From: JANMEX01 sp031423755
GTDB lineage: Bacteria; Pseudomonadota; Alphaproteobacteria; Rhizobiales; Rhizobiaceae
Assembly: GCA_031423755.1 (NCBI GenBank)
Contig: JANPGC010000009.1
Span: 1 to 44,746, forward strand
Length of the DNA stretch: 44,746 nucleotides
Direction of reading: 5' to 3'
Part shown: piece after piece, positions 17,001-24,319 of the stretch
Layout of the letters: each line of letters starts with the position of its first letter
Position numbering within the stretch: the first letter of the stretch is position 1
Position numbers and translations under genes: made by a program
Notes under the pieces: generated by a model
What the model was told of the DNA's origin: nothing
The model's database searches: none
What the model saw: only the letters and a program-made list of their open reading frames with translations

Positions 17001-17209
17001 GCAACCGCCCGCCGCGTAACGACGGTGACAACAAGGGCCGGCGGCCGGACTTCAAGCAGGGCGGACGCGATGACCGCAACAAGCGTCCCGAGCAGCAGAA
17101 GGGTGAGTATAAGGGCAATCCGAAGCCGCGCGAGGAGCGTGCGCCGAAGTTTGATCCGGATTCGCCATTTGCCAAGCTTGCAGCGTTGCGCGATCAACTG
17201 AAGAAGTAG
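14081..17209 (+). CDS. SUV3-like DEAD/DEAH-box RNA helicase with low-complexity basic tail
   Basis: This 1042-residue cytoplasmic superfamily 2 helicase resembles mitochondrial SUV3, which unwinds RNA for degradation. The Walker A is GPTNTGKT (23-30), motif II is DEVQ (about 106-109), and motif VI is QIAGRAGRH (about 268-276). The SUV3-type C-terminal domain starts near residue 330. From about residue 815 to 1042 the chain becomes low complexity. An Ala/Glu/Pro stretch comes first, followed by an Arg/Gly/Asn/Asp-rich tail with many RP, NRP and GRR motifs, which probably binds RNA without fixed structure. Two ATG codons (14081, 14087) could start it, and neither has a clear Shine-Dalgarno site. 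It is followed after 9 bp, in the same frame, by an S4 RNA-binding gene, so coupling is likely. Confidence 0.9.
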   Translation: MTMIRPIQDPLNLSGRGVTAVLGPTNTGKTYYAIERMIAHPTGVIGLPLRLLAREVYTRVCEKVGEENVALITGEEKIVPPRARFSVCTVEAMPRETKAAFVAIDEVQLAGDLERGHIFTDRILHLRGYEETLLLGAETMAGILQHLLRGITIITRPRLSQIVHAGQKKLTRLPPRSAVVAFSTEEVYAIAELIRRQRGGAAVVTGALSPRTRNAQVELYQSGDVDFLVATDAIGMGLNLDLDHVAFAQTRKYDGFQFRNLNAGELGQIAGRAGRHVRDGTFGTTGRAEPFSEEQVARIESHEFDPVRVLQWRTAQFDFSSVEALVRSLDTYAPVDGLTRALPSVDAEALHFLIKDEGILRIADKSHRVETLWDACALPDYRKIAPAQHAEIVGQIFLDLAKRGHVDETYMAEQVRRADNPEGDIDALSQRIAQIRTWTYVSHRPGWLAKPLSWQEKTREIEDRLSDALHERLTKRFVDRRTSVLMKRLREKAMLEAEITVNGDVLVEGHIVGQLQGFRFAADGPSDGEDAKAIRAAAMKSLAVEYDARAYRFAASANGDISLGSDGFVRWLGAPVATLAASEDFLKPRVILLADEQLAGSSREMVEHRAARFVQFQIDQHLKPLADLAIGEGLEGVAKGLAFRLYEAQGVLKRRDVADDAKSLDQEARSTMRKLGIRFGAYHIFLPALLKPAPAQLVTLLWALKNDARDKPGYGDVVAALSAGRTSIVADPAFDREFYRIGGFRYLGKRAVRIDILERLADFIRPTLAWKQGQGARPAGAYDGERFMVTPAMMSILGATAGDMEEILKGLGYRSETTPAEEVEKKTSEIDAAVAAAAPAPAVPEVIVERISRAEPAEKAEAEAATDNTSAPAADGEAAPAAEEAPKVVLLWKQGKFEPRQQGERNAGNRRPGGQRQGQHHGAPRADGVARPEGEAKPANRNERGPRRGRPAGDGPAGERPANADGENRPRHQGNRPPRNDGDNKGRRPDFKQGGRDDRNKRPEQQKGEYKGNPKPREERAPKFDPDSPFAKLAALRDQLKK

Positions 17210-17218
17210 AAGCGGTCC

Positions 17219-17611
17219 TTGTCAGGCGTTGAAAAGCCAGCCTTGGAAAAGCAGCGGATCGACAAGTGGCTGTTTTTCGCGCGCGTGGTCAAATCGCGCA
17301 GCCTTGCGGCGAAGCTGGCCGATGGCGGCAAGGTCACCGTCAATGACTTGAAATGCGGTTCGGCCAGTCATGCCGTGAAGCCTGACGACCGGCTGGTGAT
17401 TGATCTTGACCGTGTGGAACGCGTGCTGATCGTCCGGGCCATCGGCGAGCGGCGCGGGCCTGCACCCGAAGCAGCGCTGCTGTTCGAGGACGTCACCCCT
17501 GCGCCAGCGCCGAAGGACACCGGCCTTGTGCCGACACATGGTGGACGGCCGGAAAAATCAGAGCGCCGCGCCTATGAGCGGCTGCGGGCGCAGATATTTG
17601 ACCGGGACTGA
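17219..17611 (+). CDS. S4-domain RNA-binding protein (HslR-like)
   Basis: This 130-residue cytoplasmic protein carries an S4 RNA-binding domain at about residues 12-60: QRIDKWLFFARVVKSRSLAA then KLADGGKVTVNDLKCGSASHAVKPDDRLVI. The size and arrangement match the heat-shock protein Hsp15/HslR family, which binds stalled 50S subunits carrying nascent chains. The C-terminal part is charged and ends RRAYERLRAQIFDRD. The start is a TTG at 17219, 9 bp after the helicase stop; a second TTG at 17243 is possible. No ATG or GTG lies in frame before the S4 domain. Linkage to an RNA helicase on one side and to RpoH2 downstream suits a role in stress-related RNA or ribosome handling (inference). Confidence 0.88.
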   Translation: MSGVEKPALEKQRIDKWLFFARVVKSRSLAAKLADGGKVTVNDLKCGSASHAVKPDDRLVIDLDRVERVLIVRAIGERRGPAPEAALLFEDVTPAPAPKDTGLVPTHGGRPEKSERRAYERLRAQIFDRD

Positions 17612-17641
17612 ATATCCCGGTTCATCAGGATTTCAAATTCA

Positions 17642-18280
17642 ATGACGCATCTGTTTTCGCCATTCGACGCTCTTGCGGAAAAGCTCCTGCCCCATGCCAT
17701 CGACAGCAATGACGGCGCGCACGACATCGCCCATTTGCAGCGCGTCTGGAAGAATGCAGCGAAGATTCAAGCTTCCGAAGGCGGTGACATCGAAATCCTG
17801 TGCGCTGCCGCGCTGCTGCACGATTGCGTCTCTGTCGAGAAGAATGATCCAAGACGTGCGCAAGCCTCGCGGTTGGCGGCGGAAAAGGCGTCAGGATTGC
17901 TGGCTGCGCTGGGCTGGCAAAAAGACCGCATCGCGCAGGCAGCGCATGCCATTGCGGCGCACAGTTTTTCGGCGCGGATCGCGCCCGAAACACTGGAAGC
18001 CAAAATCCTGCAGGATGCCGACCGGCTGGACGCCATCGGACTGATCGGCGCGGCGCGCTGCTTCTACACCGCCGGGCGCATGGGCAGCGGGCTTTATGAT
18101 CCGGCAGAACCGGTCGCAATTTCACGCCCGCTTGATGACAGGCGTCATGCGCTTGATCATTTCCCGGGCAAGCTGTTCAAGCTTGCGGACGGGTTCCAAA
18201 CTTTGACCGGCGAGGCAATGGCGCGCCAGCGGCACGAGAGGCTGGAACAGTTTTTCGCGGACTTTCTTGAGGAAATCTGA
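17642..18280 (+). CDS. HD-domain phosphohydrolase
   Basis: This 212-residue cytoplasmic protein has the HD metal-binding signature in order: AHDIAHLQRVWKNA (first His), LLHDCVSVEKNDP (HD pair) and KILQDADRLDAIGLIG (final Asp). It resembles the YedJ group of HD hydrolases, whose natural substrates are not settled; phosphate esters or nucleotides are likely. It starts at ATG 17642, 30 bp after the S4 gene, and ends 154 bp before fdxA. In several rhizobia S4 and fdxA are adjacent, so this gene may be an insertion in an otherwise conserved block (comparative statement from memory). No unusual base composition was noticed. Confidence 0.85.
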   Translation: MTHLFSPFDALAEKLLPHAIDSNDGAHDIAHLQRVWKNAAKIQASEGGDIEILCAAALLHDCVSVEKNDPRRAQASRLAAEKASGLLAALGWQKDRIAQAAHAIAAHSFSARIAPETLEAKILQDADRLDAIGLIGAARCFYTAGRMGSGLYDPAEPVAISRPLDDRRHALDHFPGKLFKLADGFQTLTGEAMARQRHERLEQFFADFLEEI

Positions 18281-18434
18281 GAACCAAGCCGGCAACCCAA
18301 TGCCGATCTTGCGGAATTCCATTCCGCATTTCGCCGTTTTGCCGCAGCGCACTGGCTTGATAAGGCCGTGCAAAGCCGCTAACTCGACGCACTGGATTTT
18401 AAAGTCAGACTGTTACGGCTGGAGCCTCTCTGCA

Positions 18435-18773
18435 ATGACCTATGTGGTTACCGACAATTGCATTCGCTGCAAATACATGGACTGCATCGAAGTCTGCCCG
18501 GTGGATTGTTTCTACGAGGGCGACAATATGCTCGTCATCCATCCGGACGAATGCATTGACTGCGGCGTGTGCGAACCCGAATGTCCGGCCGAAGCGATCA
18601 AGCCGGACACTGAGCCGGGCCTTGAAAAGTGGTTGAAGATCAATGCGGACTACGCCGTCAAATGGCCGAACATCACCGCCAAGGGCGAACCGCCGGCAGA
18701 TGCCAAGGACATGGACGGCGTCGAAGGCAAGTTCGAGAAATTCTTCTCGCCCGAGCCCGGCGCTGGTGACTGA
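18435..18773 (+). CDS. fdxA: 7Fe-8S ferredoxin FdxA
   Basis: This 112-residue soluble electron carrier holds one [3Fe-4S] and one [4Fe-4S] cluster. Cysteines at positions 9, 12, 17, 21, 25, 40, 43, 46 and 50 match, shifted by one, the pattern of Azotobacter vinelandii ferredoxin I (ligands 8, 16, 49 for 3Fe and 20, 39, 42, 45 for 4Fe). The start ATG at 18435 has GGAG 10 nt upstream; the open frame extends to 18267 but that extension overlaps the HD gene and is not ferredoxin-like. FdxA followed by CarD and RpoH2 is a conserved rhizobial order. Confidence 0.94.
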   Translation: MTYVVTDNCIRCKYMDCIEVCPVDCFYEGDNMLVIHPDECIDCGVCEPECPAEAIKPDTEPGLEKWLKINADYAVKWPNITAKGEPPADAKDMDGVEGKFEKFFSPEPGAGD

Positions 18774-19127
18774 TGTCTCCGGCCTCTGAGGCAACACGGT
18801 TAACCACGAGTTAACGCAGCTTGACGGCCTTTGTTCGCCGGTGCAGCAATTTATTGATTCGCGCGGGTTTTTGTGCTAGGGGTCTGTTATGCCCCCGGCA
18901 GGACAACAATTCTTGCGCATACGCGTCAATCATTGAAAGGCAGACATCTCTAGCGGGTTAAGGTTTTTCCCGAGCGGTCGGCCTTGGTCTCAAGGCAGTT
19001 TGCTCCCGACAAGTCTGTGACACCTGCAGGGTTTGTGTGCCTTTAGCCTTGTCCGCCGAAGGGTGCCGGTCCGGCGTCTCGATTTTGGCTCCGTCGATAT
19101 TTGGAGCAGGCAGGGAGTATAAGGCTC
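18774..19127 (+). other. 354-bp intergenic region before carD, probably promoter and long 5' leader
   Basis: No convincing gene lies here. A possible promoter is TTGATT (18853-18858) with TAGGGG 17 bp downstream; a second TTGACG is at 18821-18826. A GGGG/CCCC hairpin (about 18879-18897) and a GC-rich hairpin just before the carD ribosome site suggest a structured leader. I cannot assign a known riboswitch or small RNA. Confidence 0.4.
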
Positions 19128-19727
19128 ATGGTAGCCCAACAGCAAAAGAAGACTGCAACGCGTCAGGGTTTCAAAACTGGCGAATTCATTGTGTATCCGG
19201 CGCATGGCGTCGGGCAAATTGTGTCGATTGAAGAGCAGGTTGTCGCCGGTTTCAAGCTTGAACTGTTCGTCATCGAGTTCCAGAAGGACAAGATGCGCCT
19301 CAAGGTGCCGGTCGCCAAGGCGGCCACCATCGGCATGCGCAAACTGTCCGAGAGCGATTATCTCGAGCGCGCGCTCAAGGTTGTGCAGGGTCGCGCCCGT
19401 GTCAAGCGCACCATGTGGTCGCGCCGTGCGCAGGAATATGACGCCAAGATCAACTCGGGCGATCTTATCGCCATCGCCGAAGTCGTGCGCGATCTCTACC
19501 GTGCCGACAACCAGCCGGAACAGTCCTACTCCGAGCGCCAGCTGTATGAAGCAGCGCTCGACCGGATGGCGCGTGAAATCGCCGCAGTCAACCGCTTGTC
19601 GGACACTGAAGCTGTGCGTGTTATTGAGGCCAACCTTGCCAAGGGGCCCAAGCGCGGTGCCAAGACGGACGCTGAAGAGGTTGTCGAGGCGGAAGCCGAA
19701 GTCGAAGAACAGGACGTCGCCGCATAA
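19128..19727 (+). CDS. carD: CarD/CdnL-family RNA polymerase-binding transcription factor
   Basis: This 199-residue cytoplasmic protein contacts the RNA polymerase beta subunit and stabilises open complexes, in alphaproteobacteria often at ribosomal and growth-related promoters. The N-terminal Tudor-like RNAP-interacting domain is evident (FKTGEFIVYPAHGVGQIVSI then GFKLELFVIEF). It is followed by a helical DNA-binding domain containing KRTMWSRRAQEYDAKINSGD. The C-terminus is an acidic low-complexity tail. I choose the ATG at 19128, preceded by GGGAG, over a TTG at 19101. A clear intrinsic terminator follows (19752-19784), so carD ends its own unit, and rpoH2 starts separately. Confidence 0.93.
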   Translation: MVAQQQKKTATRQGFKTGEFIVYPAHGVGQIVSIEEQVVAGFKLELFVIEFQKDKMRLKVPVAKAATIGMRKLSESDYLERALKVVQGRARVKRTMWSRRAQEYDAKINSGDLIAIAEVVRDLYRADNQPEQSYSERQLYEAALDRMAREIAAVNRLSDTEAVRVIEANLAKGPKRGAKTDAEEVVEAEAEVEEQDVAA

Positions 19728-19751
19728 ATACTGCGGACGTTTTTCAATCAG

Positions 19752-19784
19752 AGGCCCGGCTAATCCCCGGGCCTTTGTGTTTTG
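19752..19784 (+). terminator. Intrinsic terminator after carD
   Basis: AGGCCCGG (19752-19759) pairs with CCGGGCCT (19767-19774) across a 7-nt loop, followed by a T-rich stretch (TTTGTGTTTT). Stem, spacing and T-tract are those of a rho-independent terminator. Confidence 0.8.
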
Positions 19785-19909
19785 TGCAGGCCTTGGTCTT
19801 TAGTACAGTCCCTGATTTTTTGTGAACCGGCCAAATCCGAATCCCGATTGAGTGCGTAGATCATCACAGACCGACGTGCCTTGAACGCGTTTGGAAGGGG
19901 AGATCTGAG

Positions 19910-20779
19910 ATGGGATCACAATACGCCAGCCCTGCCATGATGAGAGCGGCCAAGGCTGCTCCCTTTCTTGCCCGAGACGAAGAGCATGTGCTTGCCGTGC
20001 GCTGGAAAGAGCTGCATGACCAGCAGGCGATGCACAGGCTGGCCGCAGCGCACATGCGCCTCGTCATCTCCATGGCAGCAAAGTTCCGCAATTATGGTCT
20101 GTCGATGAGCGACCTCATTCAGGAAGGCCATATCGGGCTCCTCGAAGCCGCTGCCCGCTTCGACCCCGACCGCGAAGTGCGCTTTTCGACATATGCCACA
20201 TGGTGGATCCGCGCGTCGATCCAGGACTATATACTGAAAAACTGGTCCATCGTGCGCGGCGGCACATCGTCGGCGCAGAAGGCGCTGTTCTTCAACCTGC
20301 GCCGCCTGCGCGCCAAGCTGACAGGCGGTCAGGAGCAGCTGACCAGCACACAGCTCTATGGCCAGATAGCCACAGCCATTGGCGTGTCTGTCAAGGACGT
20401 GGCGACCATGGATCACCGCCTGTCCGGGCCGGACACATCGCTCAACGCGCCGCTGACGATGGATGATGAATCGGGCTCGGGACGCATGGACTTTCTGGTC
20501 GATGGCGGACCATTGCCGGATCAGATCGTTGAAGAAAACATCGACGGAGAACGCCGCACCCGTTGGCTCCGGCAGGCCATGTCCGTGCTCAACCCGCGCG
20601 AAATGCTGATCGTCAAGCGCCGCAAGCTGGAAGAAGACACAAGCACGCTTGAAGAACTTGGCGAATCGCTCGGCATCTCCAAAGAGCGGGTGCGCCAGAT
20701 CGAGACGCGGGCGATGGAAAAGCTGAAGGCTTCGCTGGTTGAGAGCAATCCGGCGATGTCGCGGGCGGTTCTTGGCTGA
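19910..20779 (+). CDS. rpoH2: RNA polymerase heat-shock sigma factor RpoH2
   Basis: This 289-residue sigma-32 type factor has region 1.2, region 2 with the -10 recognition segment (FDPDREVRFSTYATWWIRASI), the diagnostic RpoH box between regions 2 and 3 (QKALFFNLRRLRAKL), and region 4 with a helix-turn-helix for the -35 element (TLEELGESLGISKERVRQIETRAMEKL). Many alphaproteobacteria carry two or more rpoH genes. The context fdxA-carD and the divergent N-terminus suggest the RpoH2 paralogue, linked to general and oxidative stress in Sinorhizobium. The ATG has AAGGGGAG upstream. Its stop codon is 3 bp from that of the convergent glycosyltransferase. A GGAAC-type EcfG promoter was looked for upstream, and no clean match was seen. 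Confidence 0.93.
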   Translation: MGSQYASPAMMRAAKAAPFLARDEEHVLAVRWKELHDQQAMHRLAAAHMRLVISMAAKFRNYGLSMSDLIQEGHIGLLEAAARFDPDREVRFSTYATWWIRASIQDYILKNWSIVRGGTSSAQKALFFNLRRLRAKLTGGQEQLTSTQLYGQIATAIGVSVKDVATMDHRLSGPDTSLNAPLTMDDESGSGRMDFLVDGGPLPDQIVEENIDGERRTRWLRQAMSVLNPREMLIVKRRKLEEDTSTLEELGESLGISKERVRQIETRAMEKLKASLVESNPAMSRAVLG

Positions 20780-20782
20780 AAA

Positions 20783-21868
20783 TCAACCGCCCGCAGGTTC
20801 CCTCGCCTGCCAACTGCCGTTCGTATCGATCCAGTCTGAAAGCAGCGCAGTTTCAAAACGCGCAGCCGCCTCCGGCCAGCCGATGCCTTTTTGGCGCGCA
20901 ATCGCCGCCTGGTGCTGGCGTCGCCACAGCGCGTCATCATTGAGAAGCGCCAGCGTCGCATCGGCAAACTGCTGCGGATCATCACGGACAAATCCAGTCT
21001 CGCCATCAACAATCCGTTCCGGCAACACGGCGAGCGGCGCGACCACGCAGGGCAGCCCGCAGGCTTGGGCCTCCGCAAGTGTGAGGCAGAAAGCCTCGAC
21101 CTTGTGCCCGAGATAGATAAGCGCCCGCGACGAGCGGAAGGCGTCAATCAACTCTTCGCGCGCCGCGGCGGGGTGGAAACTGATCGCATTGCGCACAGTA
21201 TCCGGCAATCCGGCAGGAATGACGCCACCACCCCACTCTGTCCACGGATCAGCGACCTGTTGCATCGAGCCAAAGATGCGCAGCCGCGCATCGGGCCTGA
21301 CCGGCAGAATGCGCTCAGAGAAAATGCGCATGATGCCAGCAAGATTCCGTTGCGGATTGGACGCAAACACGAGGTTTGGGCCGGGAGTGGCTTCAAGCGC
21401 CGGAAGGGTGCGCACATCTTCCGGCAGACCGAGCGGGATGACGATGTGCGGATTGCGGCGCGGCAGGAATGGCGAATAGATAGACGCCTGATAGCGGCTC
21501 ATCAGCACCGGTACGGGCTTGTGGAGCCACATCCGCCAAATTTTCTTGTAATGTTTCAAATTGTTGGGCTGCCACAAGACCCAGATCGCCACGCGGCGAG
21601 GACGCTTTACCACGCCAAGCAGCGACGGATGCTGGACGGCAACGTAGAGATCGCAGCTTTCTGGAATTTGCGAACCGAGTGGCGCGAAATTCACGCCATG
21701 ATCGGTGACCGGCGCATCGCAGTTGGTGAAGACGGTGACAGAATGCCCGCGCAGCGCGAGTGCACGCGACATGCGTACGACCGAGGATTCCGTTCCGCCC
21801 AGCGGTCGGCTCTCCAGATCGCGCCCGTCATAGCGGCCTGTGCTGTCTGCAAAGATGATGGATGTCAT
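20783..21868 (-). CDS. GT4-family glycosyltransferase
   Basis: This 361-residue protein of the GT-B fold is related to group 1 glycosyltransferases. The N-terminal acceptor domain contains PLGGTESSVVRMSRALALRGHSVTVFT. The C-terminal nucleotide-sugar domain has NLVFASNPQRNLAGIMRIF and the retaining-enzyme signature LGHKVEAFCLTLAEAQACGLPCV with the E-x7-E motif. It probably adds a sugar to a cell-surface glycan or lipid; donor and acceptor are unknown. It has no signal peptide. It lies 32 bp downstream of the M48 protease gene on the same strand, so co-transcription is likely, and runs to 3 bp from rpoH2, which leaves no space for a terminator between them. Confidence 0.87.
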   Translation of the reverse strand: MTSIIFADSTGRYDGRDLESRPLGGTESSVVRMSRALALRGHSVTVFTNCDAPVTDHGVNFAPLGSQIPESCDLYVAVQHPSLLGVVKRPRRVAIWVLWQPNNLKHYKKIWRMWLHKPVPVLMSRYQASIYSPFLPRRNPHIVIPLGLPEDVRTLPALEATPGPNLVFASNPQRNLAGIMRIFSERILPVRPDARLRIFGSMQQVADPWTEWGGGVIPAGLPDTVRNAISFHPAAAREELIDAFRSSRALIYLGHKVEAFCLTLAEAQACGLPCVVAPLAVLPERIVDGETGFVRDDPQQFADATLALLNDDALWRRQHQAAIARQKGIGWPEAAARFETALLSDWIDTNGSWQAREPAGG

Positions 21869-21900
21869 GGCCCTGCCCCGCTGGCCTGCCTCACGGCGGC

Positions 21901-23379
21901 CTATTCCGTCACAACCAGCTTGACCCTGTCGCCCGCCGATGGCGACTGACCGGCGCTGAGGCCGTTCAGAATCCGGAACAAATCCTGCTTCTTGTCGACA
22001 CCGCTCATCTGATTGGCAAGCGAGCCAGCTGTGTCACCCGCCTTCACCGTGACCACCTTGATGCGCGCAGGCTTCAAAAGGGCGCGGTCTTCGGGCGACA
22101 ACAGCCGGAAACTCTGCGTCACCGAGGCCGCAACACCGTCGAGGCTCGTGTTGCCGATCGGCGCGGCAATCAGGAAACGGTAGACCTTGCCATTGACCCG
22201 CAGAATGGTGATGGCGAACTGCCACTTGTCCGCCTGCGCATTGGCCGTGACGGCTTCATATCCGGCAACTGTTGCAGGGCGTATCGACGTTTCATCGAGA
22301 CCCGCCACCCAGCCGGAGCGCACATAATCGTTGAGCGGGACAGTCGCCAGCAATTCGACGGCATCAAAACGGATCGCAATCTCGCCCGGCCCGGCTGACA
22401 GCACGGCGTCCTTGTTATTCTCGGTATCAAAGCCCGACGGCACACGATAGGCAATGCCAAGGCCCGGATGCAGGAAATCCTGGCCCCGCGCATAGCCTTC
22501 CTCAGGACTGTCGCCAAACAGCATGCCGTCAATGCCGTTCAAATAGACATCGCGGTCCTTGTCGCCCGTGCCCGGCGGGCCGATCAAGCGCGCATGGCGG
22601 TTGGCGAGTTCGACACGCTGGGGGGTGGACGGATGGCTGGCGAGGAAATCAAGCGACATGTCGTCATTGGTCGCGGCTGTCCGGTAGTCGGTGTAGGCGG
22701 CCATGTCATTGAGAAAGCGCGAGGCGGCATAAGGATCAAAACCGACGCTGCCGGACGCCTTGATGCCGATGGCGTCGGCTTCCAGCTCCTGATTGCGCGA
22801 GAACTGAGCCAGACGAAGCTTGCCGCGGATGGCGGCCTGCCGCCCTGCCTCGTCGTCCTGCAACACTTCGGACACAACCCGCGCGGCAAGGCTGGCGTCG
22901 GCTTCCAGCTGCTGGCGCTGGACGCCGTGCCTTGCGGTAACATGTGCCATCTCATGCGCAATGACGGCGGCCAATTCAGCTGAATCATTGGCCAATGCCA
23001 GCAACCCGCGCGTCACATAGACATAGCCGCCAGGCAGCGCGAAGGCGTTGACGCTCGGCGAATTGAGGATGGTCACACGATAGGTCTGGTTCGGATCATT
23101 GGAATCAAACGTCAGCCGCCCGACCACGCGCGCCACCATGCGCTCAAGCTTGGGGTCCGGATATTCACCGCCATAAGTGGCAAGGATCTTGGGATGCTGG
23201 GCGGCTGCAAGTTTGGCGAACCGGTCGCCGCGCCCGACTGTATCGACCGTCACAGGATTGCTGTTCGGCTTCAATGCGACAGAAAGATCTTCCCTGTCGC
23301 CGGGCACTTTGCCGGCAACGCTGAGCACATTACAGGCCGAAAGCAACAGCGCCAAGCCGCAAAACATAACGGCACGCAC
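21901..23379 (-). CDS. M48-family metalloprotease lipoprotein with LysM-like C-terminus
   Basis: This outer-envelope protease of about 492 residues has a lipoprotein signal (VRAVMFCGLALLLSAC, lipidated Cys in LSAC) and a peptidase M48 domain with the zinc motif HEMAHVTARH and a downstream QELEADAIGIK that supplies the third ligand. It resembles BepA/YfgC, which degrades misassembled outer-membrane proteins. The last 60 residues (VVTVKAGDTAGSLANQM to GDRVKLVV) look like a LysM-type peptidoglycan-binding motif in place of the usual TPR tail. The start is uncertain: GTG at 23379 gives a compact lipoprotein signal, whereas TTG at 23475, GTG at 23463 or ATG at 23367 are also open. The gene precedes the glycosyltransferase by 32 bp. 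Confidence 0.85.
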   Translation of the reverse strand: MRAVMFCGLALLLSACNVLSVAGKVPGDREDLSVALKPNSNPVTVDTVGRGDRFAKLAAAQHPKILATYGGEYPDPKLERMVARVVGRLTFDSNDPNQTYRVTILNSPSVNAFALPGGYVYVTRGLLALANDSAELAAVIAHEMAHVTARHGVQRQQLEADASLAARVVSEVLQDDEAGRQAAIRGKLRLAQFSRNQELEADAIGIKASGSVGFDPYAASRFLNDMAAYTDYRTAATNDDMSLDFLASHPSTPQRVELANRHARLIGPPGTGDKDRDVYLNGIDGMLFGDSPEEGYARGQDFLHPGLGIAYRVPSGFDTENNKDAVLSAGPGEIAIRFDAVELLATVPLNDYVRSGWVAGLDETSIRPATVAGYEAVTANAQADKWQFAITILRVNGKVYRFLIAAPIGNTSLDGVAASVTQSFRLLSPEDRALLKPARIKVVTVKAGDTAGSLANQMSGVDKKQDLFRILNGLSAGQSPSAGDRVKLVVTE

Positions 23380-23605
23380 CAAGCCGCCCGACGGGCTTTT
23401 GATGGCATGCTTGACCGAAAATGCTCCGGAACTGTGCGTCTTGTGTGTCAAAATCCGGTTCACGTACCCAGCCAAATGCCCAATTTCCCGCCCGAAGGCC
23501 CATGCCGCAAATCACTTGCGGGTTGAAACCTAGCCGCTTGAAACAGTTCCGCCAAGTCCGGCGCACAGGGTAATCAAGAATACGGCCAAGTTCGGGCGGG
23601 ATTGT

Positions 23606-24319
23606 TCATTGTCTGAGCACGCCAAGATAGGCACGCAAGGCAGCTGACACTTCGGGATCGTCAAGCCTGTCCATCCGCCCTTGCGCGGCAATCCTGCCGC
23701 TATCGATAAAAACAAACCCATCGGCAATCTCTCGCCACTCGCCGGGATGATGTGTAACCGCAAGGATGGTGCGCGCACGCTCATTCTGCAGCTGCTGCAA
23801 AAGCGCCATCATCTCCACGCGCAGGCTGGGACCAAGCGAAGCGAATGGTTCATCCAGCAGCAGGATCGGCCTGTTCTGCAAGAGGGTGCGCGCAAACGCC
23901 GCCCGCTGCCGCTCGCCGCCGGACAGTTCATGCGGCAAGCGCTTTTCCTTGCCCGACAAGCCAACGCGCTTGATGGCATCTGCAATCTTCACCTGTTCCG
24001 AAGCGCTGAACTTCAGCCTTGGCCCGATGCCAAAGCCGACATTGGCCTCGACGCTGAGATGACCGAACAGATTGTGGTCCTGAAACAGCATCGACACAGG
24101 GCGCTGCGACGGCGGCAGGCTGGCGCACGCCTTGCCATCAAGAGTGATCGTCCCGCTCTCCGGCGTTTCAAATCCGGCGACAAGATTGAGCAGCGTCGAT
24201 TTGCCGGACCCGCTTGGGCCGGTGACAATCAACAGTTTGCCCGCTTTCACTTGCAGATCAAACAGCATCGCCATTTCCGGCCAGCGGAACGCGGCGGATT
24301 TCAGATCAATGGCGTTCAT
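23606..24319 (-). CDS. thiQ: Thiamine ABC transporter ATP-binding protein
   Basis: This 237-residue ATPase energises thiamine import. Walker A is GPSGSGKST, the signature is LSGGERQRAAFARTL, Walker B is ILLLDEPFASL, and the switch is AVTHHPGEW. The short length without an extra regulatory domain and the ThiQ-like FRWPEMAMLFDL N-terminus fit ThiQ. It overlaps the 3' end of thiP by 14 bp, so translation is coupled, and it is the last gene of thiBPQ. No terminator with a T-run was seen in the 130 bp before the M48 gene region. Confidence 0.92.
   Translation of the reverse strand: MNAIDLKSAAFRWPEMAMLFDLQVKAGKLLIVTGPSGSGKSTLLNLVAGFETPESGTITLDGKACASLPPSQRPVSMLFQDHNLFGHLSVEANVGFGIGPRLKFSASEQVKIADAIKRVGLSGKEKRLPHELSGGERQRAAFARTLLQNRPILLLDEPFASLGPSLRVEMMALLQQLQNERARTILAVTHHPGEWREIADGFVFIDSGRIAAQGRMDRLDDPEVSAALRAYLGVLRQ

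Noticed and set aside
14021..17197. Long minus-strand open frames at 14021-15013 and 15881-17197
   Set aside because: They lie antisense to the clearly recognisable helicase gene, have no family features and reflect high-GC codon bias.
19785..19909. EcfG-type (GGAAC-N16/17-CGTT) promoter before rpoH2
   Set aside because: Only a partial GAACC match was found, without the second element at the right spacing.
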